This document shows, in pieces, positions 33,028 to 44,376 of a stretch of DNA of 64,000 nt; position 1 is the first letter of the stretch; each line of letters opens with the position of its first letter. Under the pieces are notes generated by a model. It was not told the DNA's origin and did not search any database. It saw only the letters and a program-made list of their open reading frames with translations. The DNA lies in NCBI RefSeq assembly GCF_005083845.1, contig NZ_CP034894.1, forward strand, positions 434,001-498,000. The letters are read 5' to 3'. Source of the DNA: Buchnera aphidicola (Aphis helianthi) (GTDB taxonomy: Bacteria; Pseudomonadota; Gammaproteobacteria; Enterobacterales; Enterobacteriaceae). A program made the position numbers and the translations under genes.

Positions 33028-34857
33028 ATGCATCAAAATATAAGAAATATTGCTATTATAGCACATGTTGATCATGGAAAAACAACATTAGTAGATCAAT
33101 TATTGCAACAATCAGGTACTTTTAAAAAACATGAAGAAAAAACTGAACGCATTATGGATTCTAATGATTTAGAAAAAGAAAGAGGTATCACAATATTATC
33201 TAAGAATACTTCTATAAAATGGAACCAATATAAAATCAATATTGTAGATACACCTGGTCATGCTGATTTTGGCGGTGAAGTAGAACGAGTAATGTCAATG
33301 GTAGACTCGGTTTTATTAGTAGTAGATGCATTAGATGGACCAATGCCACAAACACGTTTTGTTACTAAAAAAGCTTTTAAATATGGTCTTAATCCTATTG
33401 TAGTAATTAATAAAATTGATCGAAAAAATGCTCGTCCTGATTGGGTTGTAGATCAAGTATTTGATTTGTTTGTTAATCTTGATGCTAATGATACGCAACT
33501 TGACTTTCCTATTATATATACTTCTGCGCTTTTCGGAAGTTCTGGTGTTAATTATCTTCAATTAGAAAAAAATATGACACCACTATATGAAGCAATTATT
33601 AAATATGTACCTGCTCCTAATGTAAATCCTAAAGAAAAATTTCAAATGCAAATTTCACAACTTGATTACGATAACTATTTAGGACTAATAGGTGTTGGTC
33701 GAGTTAAACAAGGAAGTATAAAAAACAACGAATTAGTAACTGTTATTGATCACCTAGGTCATTATAAAAATGGAAAAATAAATAAAGTATTAAATTATTT
33801 TGGTATAAAACGAATAGAAGTAGAGAAAGGAGAAGCTGGAGATATAATCGCTATAACAGGTATTAGTAAATTAAATATTTTTGATACAATTTGTCACCCA
33901 GAAAATTTAAAACCTCTACCGATATTACATATCGATCAACCTACAGTAAATATGTTTTTTTCAGTTAATACATCTCCTTTTTCTGGACAAGAAGGAAAAT
34001 ATATTACATCACGTCAAATATTAGAAAGATTAAAAAAAGAAACCATGCATAATGTTGCTTTACAAATAAAAGAAACACAAGATTCTAATATTTTTTCTGT
34101 CTCTGGACGAGGTGAATTACATTTATCTATATTAATTGAAAATATGCGTCGAGAAGGGTTTGAGTTAGAAGTATCTCGTCCAAAAATTATTTTTAGAGAA
34201 ATCGATGGTATTATAAAAGAGCCTTTTGAATATTTAACTTTAGATATTGAAGAAAAACATCAAGGAAATATTATGAAATTCATAGGAGAGAGAAAAGGTG
34301 AATTAAAAAATATGTTTATTGATCAAAATCAACGGGTACGTCTTGAATATATTTTATCAAGTAGAGCACTAATAGGATTTCGTTCCGAATTTATGAGTAT
34401 AACTTCGGGAACAGGAATATGTCATATGTCTTTCAGTCATTATGAAAAAAATCAAAAAAATAATGTTGGACAAAGAAAAAATGGTGTTTTAATTTCTAAT
34501 GGAAAAGGCACGGCAGTAGGATTTGCTTTGTTTAACTTACAAGAAAGAGGACGACTATTTTTAGGACATGGAACTAAAGTATATGAAGGGCAAATAATAG
34601 GACTACACAATCGATCTAATGATTTAACTGTAAATTGCTTAACCGGTAAAAAACTAACTAATATGAGAGCTTCAGGAACGGATGAAGCTATAATTTTAAC
34701 AACTTATAAAAAATTTACCCTAGAAGAAGCACTATCTTTTATTAATGATGATGAGTTAGTAGAAATTACACCTAGTTCAATACGTTTACGTAAACGATAT
34801 TTAAAAGAAAGCCAAAGAAAACAATCAAATAGAAATAAAAATCATTTAATTAATTAA
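33028..34857 (+). CDS. typA: Ribosome-associated GTPase TypA/BipA
   Basis: TypA is an EF-G-like translational GTPase acting in ribosome assembly and stress. The 609 residues (E. coli 607) start with G1 [20 protein letters not shown]2 [14 protein letters not shown]3 [15 protein letters not shown] and G4 NKIDR, followed by the EF-G-like domains III and V and the specific C-terminal domain ([42 protein letters not shown]). A clear AAAGGAAC precedes the ATG. It converges on gmk with a strong hairpin between. Confidence 0.98.
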   Translation: MHQNIRNIAIIAHVDHGKTTLVDQLLQQSGTFKKHEEKTERIMDSNDLEKERGITILSKNTSIKWNQYKINIVDTPGHADFGGEVERVMSMVDSVLLVVDALDGPMPQTRFVTKKAFKYGLNPIVVINKIDRKNARPDWVVDQVFDLFVNLDANDTQLDFPIIYTSALFGSSGVNYLQLEKNMTPLYEAIIKYVPAPNVNPKEKFQMQISQLDYDNYLGLIGVGRVKQGSIKNNELVTVIDHLGHYKNGKINKVLNYFGIKRIEVEKGEAGDIIAITGISKLNIFDTICHPENLKPLPILHIDQPTVNMFFSVNTSPFSGQEGKYITSRQILERLKKETMHNVALQIKETQDSNIFSVSGRGELHLSILIENMRREGFELEVSRPKIIFREIDGIIKEPFEYLTLDIEEKHQGNIMKFIGERKGELKNMFIDQNQRVRLEYILSSRALIGFRSEFMSITSGTGICHMSFSHYEKNQKNNVGQRKNGVLISNGKGTAVGFALFNLQERGRLFLGHGTKVYEGQIIGLHNRSNDLTVNCLTGKKLTNMRASGTDEAIILTTYKKFTLEEALSFINDDELVEITPSSIRLRKRYLKESQRKQSNRNKNHLIN

Positions 34858-34889
34858 TTACAAATATTAAACTTTAAAAGTTTTATTAA

Positions 34890-34924
34890 TTATATAATTC
34901 TATTTCATCAATAGAATTATATAA
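34890..34924. terminator. 14-bp hairpin between convergent typA and gmk, probable two-way terminator
   Basis: TTATATAATTCTAT at 34890-34903 pairs perfectly with 34911-34924 around a 7-base loop. It lies 33 bases after the typA stop and 61 bases beyond the gmk stop, and it would fold equally well in RNA from either strand. No strong U-run follows on either side. Confidence 0.6.
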
Positions 34925-34984
34925 ATAATTTTAAAATAAAAATAATCTAAAAATTATTTTTTAAATCCTTAACATTTTATAAAA

Positions 34985-35608
34985 TTAACTATTTAATAAT
35001 TGAGAAATTAATATGTTATGTTTCTTTTTTTGATGTAACAAACATAAATGTTCAGCTATAATAATAGTTTTTAAATCATTTATAGATTTTTCAAAATTAT
35101 CATTAATAATCAAATAATCATACTCTGAATAATGATTCATCTCATCTACAGCTTTTTCCATTCTTTTTGAAATTACTGTATCACTATCTTGACCTCTTTC
35201 TCGCAATCTTTTATATAATATATCTTTAGATGGCGGTAATAAAAAAATACTTTTCGTATTAGGTATTTTATATCTAATTTGATTAGCACCTTGCCAATCA
35301 ATATCAAGAAAAACATCAATTCCAGATAGTAACATTTTTTCAATAAATTTACGTGAAGTTCCATAATAATTATTAAATACTTTTGCATATTCTAAAAAAG
35401 ATTCTTGTTGAATCATTACTCTAAATTCTTTTTTTGATATAAAATAATAATGCTTTCCATGAGATTCACCAGGTCTCATAATTCTAGTCGTATGAGATAT
35501 AGAAACTTGAATGTTATATAAACATTGTGTTTTTAATAATCCTTGAATTAAACTTGATTTTCCTGTTCCACTTGGAGCTGAAATAATAAAAAGAATACCT
35601 TGTGACAT
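34985..35608 (-). CDS. gmk: Guanylate kinase
   Basis: Gmk phosphorylates GMP to GDP. The 207 residues equal the E. coli length and show the P-loop [16 protein letters not shown], the GMP-binding [33 protein letters not shown], and the LID region [17 protein letters not shown]. The start ATG 35608 gives [14 protein letters not shown], which aligns with the E. coli start. It stands alone on the minus strand before ygfZ, each with its own intergenic space. Confidence 0.98.
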   Translation of the reverse strand: MSQGILFIISAPSGTGKSSLIQGLLKTQCLYNIQVSISHTTRIMRPGESHGKHYYFISKKEFRVMIQQESFLEYAKVFNNYYGTSRKFIEKMLLSGIDVFLDIDWQGANQIRYKIPNTKSIFLLPPSKDILYKRLRERGQDSDTVISKRMEKAVDEMNHYSEYDYLIINDNFEKSINDLKTIIIAEHLCLLHQKKKHNILISQLLNS

Positions 35609-35714
35609 GATGTTTTAATAAAGTATATTCTAAATTTTTAATAAATGTTTTAATTAATATTAAAAACATTATATATATTATAAAATTTTTATAAAATAAA
35701 AATATTTAAAAATA

Positions 35715-36674
35715 TTAACTTTTAATTAAAAAAATTGTTTTAAATCCGCTAATTCTAAAAATATCTTTAATATTTACAGATTTTTTTAGTACTGCTTGTA
35801 TCCATATTTGATTAGAACATACATGAACAATTGCTAATAAAAAACCAATTCTTAACCATGTATTTAATTTTTTTATTTTAATAATTGCACCAATTTTAGG
35901 ATTTATATTTCCTGTACTAGATAATAAATATAACGCGTGTTTATTTGAATTGTTATAAAAAACTCGAGCTATTGTTTCTTGGCCATAATAACATCCTTTA
36001 TTAAAATTTATAGCTTGTATTTTATCTAAATTAATAGATTGCGGTAAAAATTTTTGAGACATAGTTTTTCCAATAATTGGATATCCCGCCTCCATATCTA
36101 ACAATATCCATTGTTTACTATTATTTAATATAATTTTTTCATTAATTTTTTTTTTAAATAATAAAAAATTTTTTAAAGAAAGAACTAATAAAAATCGTTC
36201 ACATGGATTTGAAAACCAAAGTATAGTTATTTCTTTATCAGAAAAAACTGGGGTATTAGAATCTGGTATCTTTATAAATTGTTTTAATAAAAATAATTTT
36301 GAATCTTTTCCAGATATTCCTAATAATACAATATCATCTAATTGATAGATTTGAACTTTTAAAAAAATAGAATATTTTTTAAATTCTTTTATTTGTGAAC
36401 TAGATAAACTTTTTTTTATAATACAAGCATATCCTTTTTCATAATGAAATACTAACATAGTACTATGTACTTTTCCGTTTAAATTACAATGAGCACCTAT
36501 TTTATGTTGCTTTTTTTCTAGACAGTTCATATCAATTGTTAATTGATTTTGAAGAAATTTTTTACTATCAGGACCGTATATATAAATAACAGACCATTTT
36601 TCAAGAAACATCAATGTTAAAGGTAATTGAATTGATGAATAAATAGTATTTTTTAAAAAATTAAAAAACGACAT
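35715..36674 (-). CDS. ygfZ: Folate-binding tRNA-modifying/iron-sulfur assembly protein YgfZ
   Basis: YgfZ binds tetrahydrofolate and supports maturation or repair of certain iron-sulfur enzymes, including MiaB in E. coli. The 319 residues (E. coli 326) contain the family signature FNKGCYYGQETIARV with its conserved cysteine, plus the N-terminal SVIYIYGPDSKKFLQNQLT and LDMEAGYPII. A ten-base A tract on its coding strand (36146-36155) is in frame. It is divergent from prfB. Its MiaB link is relevant because miaB and other Fe-S enzymes (queE, cysI) are encoded in this window. Confidence 0.93.
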   Translation of the reverse strand: MSFFNFLKNTIYSSIQLPLTLMFLEKWSVIYIYGPDSKKFLQNQLTIDMNCLEKKQHKIGAHCNLNGKVHSTMLVFHYEKGYACIIKKSLSSSQIKEFKKYSIFLKVQIYQLDDIVLLGISGKDSKLFLLKQFIKIPDSNTPVFSDKEITILWFSNPCERFLLVLSLKNFLLFKKKINEKIILNNSKQWILLDMEAGYPIIGKTMSQKFLPQSINLDKIQAINFNKGCYYGQETIARVFYNNSNKHALYLLSSTGNINPKIGAIIKIKKLNTWLRIGFLLAIVHVCSNQIWIQAVLKKSVNIKDIFRISGFKTIFLIKS

Positions 36675-36822
36675 TATTTCTCCTAAATATAGGTAAAATA
36701 TATTAAGTAAAAAATAAATAAATTTATAAGATTAAATATATAATAAAAAATAAATTAATTTCTATATTTAAAATATTTTGTAAATTATTGTTTAAATCAA
36801 TTTTTAGAAGAATAATAAAATT

Positions 36823-37921
36823 ATGCTAGATATTAATATAATAAATAATCAAATTGAAATATTAAACAATCGAAAAAATAATTTGAAGAGGTATCTTTGA
36901 CTACCATACAAAAAAATTAAGAATTTCAGAAATCGATTTAGAATTGTTAACACCTGAAACATGGAAAACAAATGAATATGTATATAAACTAAATAAAGAA
37001 AAAAACTCATTAAATATAATAGTTGATAATATTAATTATATTGAAAAAAAACTACAAGAAATAGATATTTTTTTAGAATTAGCTCAAGAAACAAAAGATA
37101 ATACAGTAATAAAAGATATTATGATAGAAATAAAAAAAATAGAAGAAAAAATTAAAAAACTTGAATTTTATCGAATGTTTTCAAAAAAAAATGATAATTG
37201 TAATTGTTATATTGATATACAAGCTGGATCTGGTGGTACAGAAGCTCAAGATTGGTCAAAAATATTATTAAAAATGTATTTAAAGTGGTCTGATAAAAAA
37301 GGATTTAAAACAGAAATTATTGAAGAATCCACTGGTGAAATAGTTGGTATTAAATCTGCTACCGTCCAAGTATTTGGGGAATATGCTTTTGGATGGCTAA
37401 GAACTGAAACAGGAATTCACCGTCTTATTAGAAAGAGTCCATTTGATTCAGGTAAAAGAAGACATACCTCATTTAGTTCGGTTTTTATATATCCGGATAT
37501 AGAAGAAAATATTAATATTGAAATTTTTGCATCAGATTTGAGAATAGATGTTTATAGAGCTTCTGGAGCAGGAGGTCAACATGTAAATAGAACTGAATCT
37601 GCAGTTCGAATTACTCATATTCCGACTAATCTTGTTACTCAATGTCAAAGTAATAGGTCTCAACACAAAAACAAAGAGCAAGCCATTAAACAAATGAAAT
37701 CAAAATTATATGAGTTACAAATTCAAAAAAAAAGAAAAGAACAAAAAATAATAGAAAGTAATAAATCAGATATTAGTTGGGGCAATCAAATACGTTCTTA
37801 TATATTAGATCATTCTAAAATTAAAGATCTTAGAACTGGAATAGAAAAACATGATGTACAATCTATATTAAATGGTGATTTAGATGATTTTATCGAAAAA
37901 AGCTTAATATTAGGATTATAG
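36823..37921 (+). CDS. prfB: Peptide chain release factor 2, with programmed +1 frameshift
   Basis: RF2 releases peptides at UGA and UAA. The gene starts ATG 36823 and reads 25 codons ([14 protein letters not shown]...KRYL) to an in-frame UGA at 36898-36900, exactly where E. coli prfB has its autoregulatory UGA at codon 26. After a +1 shift (CTT T GAC) translation continues [11 protein letters not shown] to 37921, for 365 residues, the same as E. coli. The body has the SPF tripeptide in [11 protein letters not shown] and the catalytic GGQ in [13 protein letters not shown]. It is followed 8 bases later by lysS, as in E. coli. Confidence 0.97.
36886..36901 (+). promoter_or_regulatory. prfB +1 programmed frameshift site
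   Basis: The order AAGAGG (36886-36891), TAT, CTT (36895-36897), TGA (36898-36900), C reproduces the E. coli site, where an internal Shine-Dalgarno element three bases before CTT stimulates the shift. Here the element is AAGAGG instead of AGGGGG, so it is weaker but still pairs with 16S rRNA. RF2 scarcity lets the ribosome pause at UGA and slip, giving feedback control. Confidence 0.95.
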
Positions 37922-37929
37922 AGGTTAAA

Positions 37930-39438
37930 ATGTTAAAAGAAAAAAACATACCTAATAACATAGGTAACGAAAAAAAAATAAGAAAAAAAAAATTAATTGA
38001 TATGAAAAAAAATGGATTTTCTTTTCCAAATAATTTTAAAAAAACTATAAATACTATTACAATTCATAAATTATACGGAGAAAAAACAAATAATGAGCTT
38101 AAAATAATAAATATCCACGTTTCTATTGCTGGAAGAATGATACAAAGAAGAATTATGGGAAAAGCCTCTTTTTTTATATTGCAAGATATAGAAGGGCAAA
38201 TACAAGTATACATAACAGAAAAATCAATTACATCTGAATTTTATTATGATCATTTTAAAAAATGGGATATTGGAGATATTTTAGGTGTGGATGGTTATTT
38301 ATTTAAAACACAAACAAAAGAATTATCTATTTATGTTCAAAATATTATGATACTTAATAAATCCTTAAGATCTCTTCCAGATAAATTTCATGGATTATCT
38401 AATCAAGAAAAACGTTATAGACAAAGATATTTAGATTTAATTAGTAATAATAAATTGTACAGTATATTTAAAAATCGTTCAAATATCATTCAATTAATTC
38501 GAAAATTTATGATAGCAAATAAATTTTTAGAAGTAGAAACTCCTATGTTACAAAATATTCCTGGAGGTGCTTCTGCACGTCCTTTTGTAACTTATCATAA
38601 TGAAATTCATAAAACAATGTATTTGAGAATAGCACCGGAATTGTATTTAAAAAAATTAATAATTGGTGGATTTGAACGTATTTTCGAATTGAATAGAAAT
38701 TTTAGAAATGAAGGGGTTTCTACAAGACATAACCCTGAATTTACTATGATGGAAGCATATATTGCTTATTCTGATTATCAATATATGATGAATTTCACGG
38801 AAAAATTACTAAAAAATATAATAAATTGTTTATTTTCTACTAATACAATTAAATATAAAACACATTATCTAAACTTTGAAACACCGTTTTCTCGATTAAC
38901 AATGAAAGAAGCTATTTTAAAGTTTAATTCTGATATTTCCACTTCTGATTTAAATAGTTTAAAAGCAATTAAAAAATTTGCAAATCATATCGGTATAGAA
39001 ATAAATAAAGAATGGAAAATAGGTGAAATAGAAAATGAAATTTTCGAAAAAACAGTAGAAAAAAACTTAATTCAGCCAACTTTTATTACTGAATATCCAG
39101 TAGAAGTATCTCCACTAGCTAGACGTAATAATATAAATTCTAATATTACTGATAGATTTGAATTATTTATTGCAGGATATGAAATAGGAAATGGATTTTC
39201 AGAATTAAATGATGCAGAAGATCAAAAAACTAGATTTTTAAATCAAATAAAAATAACAGAAAAAGAAGAAAATAAAAATATATTTTATGATGCAGATTAT
39301 ATAGAAGCATTAAAATACGGACTACCTCCTACTTCAGGATTAGGAATTGGAATTGATCGATTAATTATGATATTAACTAATCAAAAAAGTATTCGAGAAG
39401 TAATTTTATTTCCAACTTTGCGTCCATCTCTAAAATAA
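37930..39438 (+). CDS. lysS: Lysyl-tRNA synthetase (class II)
   Basis: LysRS charges tRNA-Lys. The 502 residues (E. coli 505) have the N-terminal OB-fold anticodon-binding domain (IAGRMIQRRIMGKASFF) and the class II motifs: motif 1 VETPMLQNIPGGASARPF, motif 2 FELNRNFRNEGVSTRHNPEF, and motif 3 GLPPTSGLGIGIDRL. GAGG lies 5 bases before the ATG, and the prfB stop is 8 bases upstream, so the two are co-transcribed. A ten-base A tract at 37983-37992 is in frame. Confidence 0.98.
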   Translation: MLKEKNIPNNIGNEKKIRKKKLIDMKKNGFSFPNNFKKTINTITIHKLYGEKTNNELKIINIHVSIAGRMIQRRIMGKASFFILQDIEGQIQVYITEKSITSEFYYDHFKKWDIGDILGVDGYLFKTQTKELSIYVQNIMILNKSLRSLPDKFHGLSNQEKRYRQRYLDLISNNKLYSIFKNRSNIIQLIRKFMIANKFLEVETPMLQNIPGGASARPFVTYHNEIHKTMYLRIAPELYLKKLIIGGFERIFELNRNFRNEGVSTRHNPEFTMMEAYIAYSDYQYMMNFTEKLLKNIINCLFSTNTIKYKTHYLNFETPFSRLTMKEAILKFNSDISTSDLNSLKAIKKFANHIGIEINKEWKIGEIENEIFEKTVEKNLIQPTFITEYPVEVSPLARRNNINSNITDRFELFIAGYEIGNGFSELNDAEDQKTRFLNQIKITEKEENKNIFYDADYIEALKYGLPPTSGLGIGIDRLIMILTNQKSIREVILFPTLRPSLK

Positions 39439-39477
39439 AATTTACATAAATTTTACATCAATAAATTAGGAAAAAGA

Positions 39478-40725
39478 ATGCCGGAATTAATTAATACAAC
39501 TACAAGTAATCTTAATATTAAAAATATTCAATTACTGACAAAAAAATATCAATCTCCATTTTGGGTTTATGATGCAAATATAATTCGTAACAAAATTAAA
39601 TTATTAAAACAATTTGATATTATTAGATTTGCTCAAAAAGCTTGTTCTAATACTCATATTTTAAAATTAATGAAAAAAAATAATTTAAAAGTCGATGCTG
39701 TATCACTAGGAGAAATAGAGCGAGCTTTATTTGCTGGATTTAAAAAAAATAGTAATGAAATTATTTTTACTGCAGATTTATTTGATGAAGAAACATTATC
39801 TAAAATTATTGAATACAATATTCCAGTAAACGCAGGATCATTAGATATGTTAAAACAATTAGGAAGTATTTCTTCAGGTCATCATGTTTGGTTGAGAATT
39901 AATCCTAAATTTGGATATGGACACAGTAAAAAAACAAATACTGGAGGAGAGAATAGTAAACATGGAATTTGGGATCCACGTTTAGCTCTACCTATTATAA
40001 AAAAATATAAGTTAAAATTAATAGGTTTACATATGCATATTGGTTCAGGTGTAAACTATGAGCATTTAAAAAAAGTTTGTCATGCTATGGTAGAAAGTGT
40101 AGTTCAAATAAATAAAAAAATAAAATTTATTTCTGCAGGAGGTGGGCTACCAATTCCTTATAAATTTGATGAAAAACCTATTAATATAAACAAATATTTT
40201 ACTTTATGGGATGAGGCAAGAAAAAAAATTTCTCAGTTTTTAAACAAACCAATTCAATTAGAAATTGAACCAGGAAGATTTTTAGTTGCAGAATCAGGAA
40301 TATTAGTCTCTCAAGTAAGAACAATTAAAAAAATGGGTAATAAAAATTTTGTTTTAGTTGATGCAGGATTTAATGATTTAATGCGACCTACAATGTATGG
40401 TAGTTATCATCATATATCTATTTTACCAAAAGACAATAGAGAAATTGAAGTAAATAAAACAATTGATACAGTTATAGGGGGACCTTTATGTGAATCAGGA
40501 GATATATTTACACAAGAAGAAGGTGGAAATATACAAACTAGAAAATTACCTTCTATAAAAATAGGAGATTATTTGATTTTTCATGATACAGGCGCATATG
40601 GTGCATCAATGTCATCAAATTATAATACTAGACCACTTATTCAAGAAATATTAATAGAAAACAATACTTTTAAAGTTATAAGAAAAAGACAAACAATTAA
40701 AGAATTATTAAGTTTAGAAGAATAA
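39478..40725 (+). CDS. lysA: Diaminopimelate decarboxylase
   Basis: LysA makes lysine from meso-diaminopimelate with PLP, the last step of lysine synthesis, an amino acid that Buchnera provides to aphids. The 415 residues (E. coli 420) have the PLP lysine at position 54 in [12 protein letters not shown], the barrel motif [33 protein letters not shown], and the second active-site motif [13 protein letters not shown] lies 6 bases before the ATG. Together with asd later in the window it represents the lysine branch; no lysR regulator lies beside it, unlike in E. coli. Confidence 0.98.
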   Translation: MPELINTTTSNLNIKNIQLLTKKYQSPFWVYDANIIRNKIKLLKQFDIIRFAQKACSNTHILKLMKKNNLKVDAVSLGEIERALFAGFKKNSNEIIFTADLFDEETLSKIIEYNIPVNAGSLDMLKQLGSISSGHHVWLRINPKFGYGHSKKTNTGGENSKHGIWDPRLALPIIKKYKLKLIGLHMHIGSGVNYEHLKKVCHAMVESVVQINKKIKFISAGGGLPIPYKFDEKPININKYFTLWDEARKKISQFLNKPIQLEIEPGRFLVAESGILVSQVRTIKKMGNKNFVLVDAGFNDLMRPTMYGSYHHISILPKDNREIEVNKTIDTVIGGPLCESGDIFTQEEGGNIQTRKLPSIKIGDYLIFHDTGAYGASMSSNYNTRPLIQEILIENNTFKVIRKRQTIKELLSLEE

Positions 40726-40771
40726 TACAATTTTTAAAAAATTATTAATAAAAAAAAGAGAACGAAAAAAT

Positions 40772-41607
40772 ATGTATATTAATTTTCCAAAGCTTAATCC
40801 TATTATTTTTTCTATTGGTCCTTTTTCTGCACATTGGTATGGTTTAATGTATGTTATTAGCTTTATCTTTGCTCTTGTTTATGGAAAAAAAATATTAAAA
40901 AAAAAAATCAAATTCAATTAGAATCGTTTTTATATACTATTTTTTTAGGTTCTTGCATTGGAGGTAGAATAGGATATATAATTTTTTATAATTTTTCTTA
41001 TTTTTCTCAAAATATATTATGTGTATTCCATGTTTGGGAAGGTGGTATGTCATTCCACGGGGGATTAATAGGAGCAATTATTAGTATATATTATCTTTCT
41101 ATAAAAAATAAAATTAAAATTTTAATTATTTCTGATTTTGTTAGTCCTATTATACCTTTTGGTTTAGGAGCTGGAAGATTAGGAAATTTAATTAATGGAG
41201 AATTATATGGACGCATCGCACCTAATTTTCCATATGCCTTTCTTTTTTCTAATACAAAAAATCAAGATTTAGAATTAGTATTGAAATATCCTCAATTACA
41301 ATCAGTTATGGAAAAATATGGAGCATTGCCTCGTCATCCTTCTCAAATTTATGAATTCATTTTAGAAGGTGTTGTATTATTTTTAATAATGTATTTGTTT
41401 AATAAAAAAGACAGACCTATAGGTAGCAATAGCGGTGTATTTTTGATTAGTTATGGAATATTAAGAATTATTGCTGAAATCTTTAGAGAACCTGATGCTC
41501 AAATTGGATTAATTCAAAATTGTATTACAATGGGTCAAATATTATCAATTCCAATGATTATATTTGGACTTATTATTATATTTATATCTTTTTATACAAA
41601 ATCATAG
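40772..41607 (+). pseudogene. lgt: Prolipoprotein diacylglyceryl transferase (Lgt), frameshifted at an A11 tract
   Basis: Lgt attaches diacylglycerol to the lipobox cysteine of prolipoproteins in the inner membrane. From ATG 40772 the frame reads [19 protein letters not shown] and stops at TAG 40919-40921 shortly after eleven A (40897-40907). One extra A restores 278 residues (E. coli 291), with FLGSCIGGRIGY, WEGGMSFHGGLIGA, the signature IPFGLGAGRLGNLINGELYG and LPRHPSQIYEFILEGV, all key residues present. No other damage is visible, so recent breakage, a homopolymer error or slippage rescue are all possible. Typed pseudogene because the frame is formally broken. thyA follows 14 bases later, as in E. 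coli (lgt-thyA). Confidence 0.88.
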
Positions 41608-41621
41608 AATTTTGAGGTGTT

Positions 41622-42416
41622 ATGAAGGAATACTTACAATTAATAAAAAAAATAATTAAATATGGACAGCCTAAAAAAGATCGAACTGGAACAGGAACAT
41701 TATCTATTTTTGGACATCATATAAGATTTAACTTACGACAAGGTTTTCCTCTTGTTACTACTAAAAAATGTTATATACCAGCTATTATTCATGAACTTTT
41801 ATGGTTTCTTCGAGGAGAAACTAATATTAAATATCTTAATCAGAATAAAATATCTATTTGGGACAACTGGGCTGATGAATTCGGCAACCTTGGACCTATT
41901 TATGGAAAACAATGGAGAAGTTGGAATTCATTAGATGGTAAACAAATTGATCAAATAAAAAATGTGATAAATCAATTAAAACACGATCCAGATTCTCGTA
42001 GAATATTAGTATCTAGTTGGAACGTTGGAGAAATAAATCAAATGTGTTTACCTCCTTGCCATGTACTATTTCAATTTTATGTATTTAAAAACAAATTAAG
42101 TTGCCAATTATATCAACGTTCTTGTGATGTTTTTCTAGGATTACCATTTAATATCGCAAGTTATGCGATTCTTATACATATGATAGCACAGCAATGTAAT
42201 TTTGAAGTTAATGAATTTATATGGACAGGTGGCGACATTCATTTATATAACAATCATATTGAATTAGCAAAAACACAACTTCTTCGAAGCCCTAAAAAAT
42301 TACCAACATTAATAATTTTAAATAAACCTAGTTCGTTATTCAATTACGTTTTTGAAGATTTTAAAATTATTAATTATGATCCGTATCCTTCAATTCAAGG
42401 TATGATATCTATATAA
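41622..42416 (+). CDS. thyA: Thymidylate synthase
   Basis: ThyA methylates dUMP to dTMP with methylenetetrahydrofolate. The 264 residues equal E. coli exactly. The catalytic cysteine is Cys146 in [13 protein letters not shown]; the other motifs are [38 protein letters not shown] and [17 protein letters not shown] element lies 5 bases before the ATG, the best ribosome-binding site in this stretch, which would let it be translated well even though lgt upstream is frameshifted. Confidence 0.99.
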   Translation: MKEYLQLIKKIIKYGQPKKDRTGTGTLSIFGHHIRFNLRQGFPLVTTKKCYIPAIIHELLWFLRGETNIKYLNQNKISIWDNWADEFGNLGPIYGKQWRSWNSLDGKQIDQIKNVINQLKHDPDSRRILVSSWNVGEINQMCLPPCHVLFQFYVFKNKLSCQLYQRSCDVFLGLPFNIASYAILIHMIAQQCNFEVNEFIWTGGDIHLYNNHIELAKTQLLRSPKKLPTLIILNKPSSLFNYVFEDFKIINYDPYPSIQGMISI

Positions 42417-42492
42417 AATTTGTCAAGAGTTAATTGATTTATTAAATAAACTACATTTTAGATACTAACTAATACTGATTTAATTTAAAAAA

Positions 42493-43812
42493 ATGAAATA
42501 TATATATATTAAAACTTGGGGCTGTCAAATGAATGAATATGATTCTTCTATGATAGCAAGATATTTAGAAAAAACAGGTCAATATTTAATTACTCAAAAA
42601 ACTGAACAAGCAGATATTTTGGTTTTAAATACTTGTTCAATAAGAGAAAAAGCTCAGGAAAAACTTTTTCATCAATTGGGTAGATGGAAAACGTTAAAAA
42701 GTAAAAATCCTACTATTATTATCGCTGTTGGAGGTTGTGTAGCAACTCAAGAAGGTAAAGAAATTATTAAAAGAGCTAAACATGTAGATATTATATTTGG
42801 TACTCAAAGTTTGCATAAATTACCTAAAATGATTAGCGAAGTAGAAAAAAATAAAAAATTTATGATAGATATTAGTTTTCCACAATTAGATAAATTTAAT
42901 TATTCTTTACCAATTAAAACAAAAGGGTATACAGCACTTGTTTCAATTATGGAAGGATGTAATAAATATTGTTCATTTTGTGTAGTACCATATACAAGAG
43001 GTAAAGAAATTAGCCGACCATCTGATGATATTTTATTTGAAGTAGCAAGTTTAGCTGAAAAAGGCATAAGAGAAATTAATTTATTAGGACAGAATGTAAA
43101 TGCATATCAAGGCGTAACATTTAATGGAAAAACCTGTTTTTTTTCTGAATTATTAAGATTAATATCAGAAATAGATGGTATTGATCGAATTCGTTTTACT
43201 ACAAGTAATCCACTTGAGTTTACTGATGATATTATTGAAGTATATAAAGATACTCCTAAATTAGTTAGTTTTTTACATCTTCCTGTACAAAGTGGATCTA
43301 ATAAAATATTACAACTTATGAAAAGGTCATATACTATAGAAAAATATGAAAAAATTATTGAAAAATTATTGAAAGCGCGTCCAAATATTCAAATTAGCTC
43401 AGATTTTATTGTAGGTTTTCCAGGGGAATCTAAAGAAGACTTTAAACAAACTATAAATTTTATAAAAAAAATTAATTTTGATATGAGTTATAGTTTTATA
43501 TATTCAAGTAGACCAGGAACACCTGCTTCAGAAATGAAAGATGAAATTAATCTTAAAGAAAAAAAAGAACGTTTATACATATTACAAGATTGTATTAACA
43601 AACAAACGATGTCTTGGAGTAGAAGAATGTTAGGAAGTACGCAATCTGTATTAGTCGAAGGTATATCAAAAAACAATTCCATGCAGATATATGGAAAAAC
43701 AGAAAACAATAGAATTGTAAATTTTTACGGACCATTAGAAATAATTGGTCAATTTGCTCAAGTTCAAATAAATGAAGTACATACTCATAATTTACAAGGC
43801 ATATTATTATAA
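42493..43812 (+). CDS. miaB: tRNA-2-methylthio-N6-isopentenyladenosine synthase (radical SAM)
   Basis: MiaB adds the methylthio group to i6A37 in tRNAs. The 439 residues start with the N-terminal cluster domain ([39 protein letters not shown]), then the radical-SAM motif [40 protein letters not shown] and [14 protein letters not shown], and end with a TRAM-like domain. E. coli MiaB is 474 residues; the missing 35 are the non-conserved tail. The upstream gap of 76 bases may hold its promoter. ybeY and corC follow as in E. coli, but ybeZ (phoL), between miaB and ybeY in E. coli, is absent. Confidence 0.98.
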   Translation: MKYIYIKTWGCQMNEYDSSMIARYLEKTGQYLITQKTEQADILVLNTCSIREKAQEKLFHQLGRWKTLKSKNPTIIIAVGGCVATQEGKEIIKRAKHVDIIFGTQSLHKLPKMISEVEKNKKFMIDISFPQLDKFNYSLPIKTKGYTALVSIMEGCNKYCSFCVVPYTRGKEISRPSDDILFEVASLAEKGIREINLLGQNVNAYQGVTFNGKTCFFSELLRLISEIDGIDRIRFTTSNPLEFTDDIIEVYKDTPKLVSFLHLPVQSGSNKILQLMKRSYTIEKYEKIIEKLLKARPNIQISSDFIVGFPGESKEDFKQTINFIKKINFDMSYSFIYSSRPGTPASEMKDEINLKEKKERLYILQDCINKQTMSWSRRMLGSTQSVLVEGISKNNSMQIYGKTENNRIVNFYGPLEIIGQFAQVQINEVHTHNLQGILL

Positions 43813-43820
43813 AAAACTAT

Positions 43821-44305
43821 ATGAAAAAAAAAGATAATTTTATTTTAAATATACAAATAAATTCTAATAACAAAGAAAAAATACCAAAAAAAATAATGTT
43901 TAAAAAATGGATTAGAAAAATTTTATATAAAAAAAAAATATTAAAGTTATTACAATTAGAATCGTAGATGAAATAGAAATAAAAAATTTAAATTTAAAAT
44001 ATAGAGGAAAAAATTATCCAACAAATATTTTATCTTTTCAATTAAATTTTTATATACAAAAAAATATAAAATTACTAGGGGATTTAGTTGTATGTAAACC
44101 AATTATAGAAAAAGAATCTATAAAATATAATAAAACATTAGAATCTCGTTGGGCACATATGATTATACATGGAACACTACATTTATTAGGATATGATCAT
44201 AAAAATTATAAAGAACAAAATATTATGGAAAATATAGAAAATAAAATTATGCTATCTCTAAATTATAGAGAACCATATTTTCAAACAATTAGCAATTATT
44301 TATAA
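43821..44305 (+). pseudogene. ybeY: Endoribonuclease YbeY, frameshifted at an A10 tract
   Basis: YbeY is a zinc endoribonuclease for 16S rRNA 3' maturation and ribosome quality control. From ATG 43821 the frame stops at TAG 43965-43967 shortly after ten A (43929-43938). With one extra A the frame continues NIKVITIRIVDEIEIKNL to 44305, giving 161 residues (E. coli 155). The conserved blocks YRGKNYPTNILSF, LLGDLVVCKPII and the zinc motif HGTLHLLGYDH are all on the far side of the break. Loss of YbeY is strongly harmful in most bacteria, so rescue or a sequencing artefact is more likely than death (inference). It starts 8 bases after miaB. Confidence 0.88.
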
Positions 44306-44376
44306 AAATTATTTTAACCTAAGATTTTATAACATAGAATAGTAAAATATATTTTAAAAATAGACAACTAAATATT

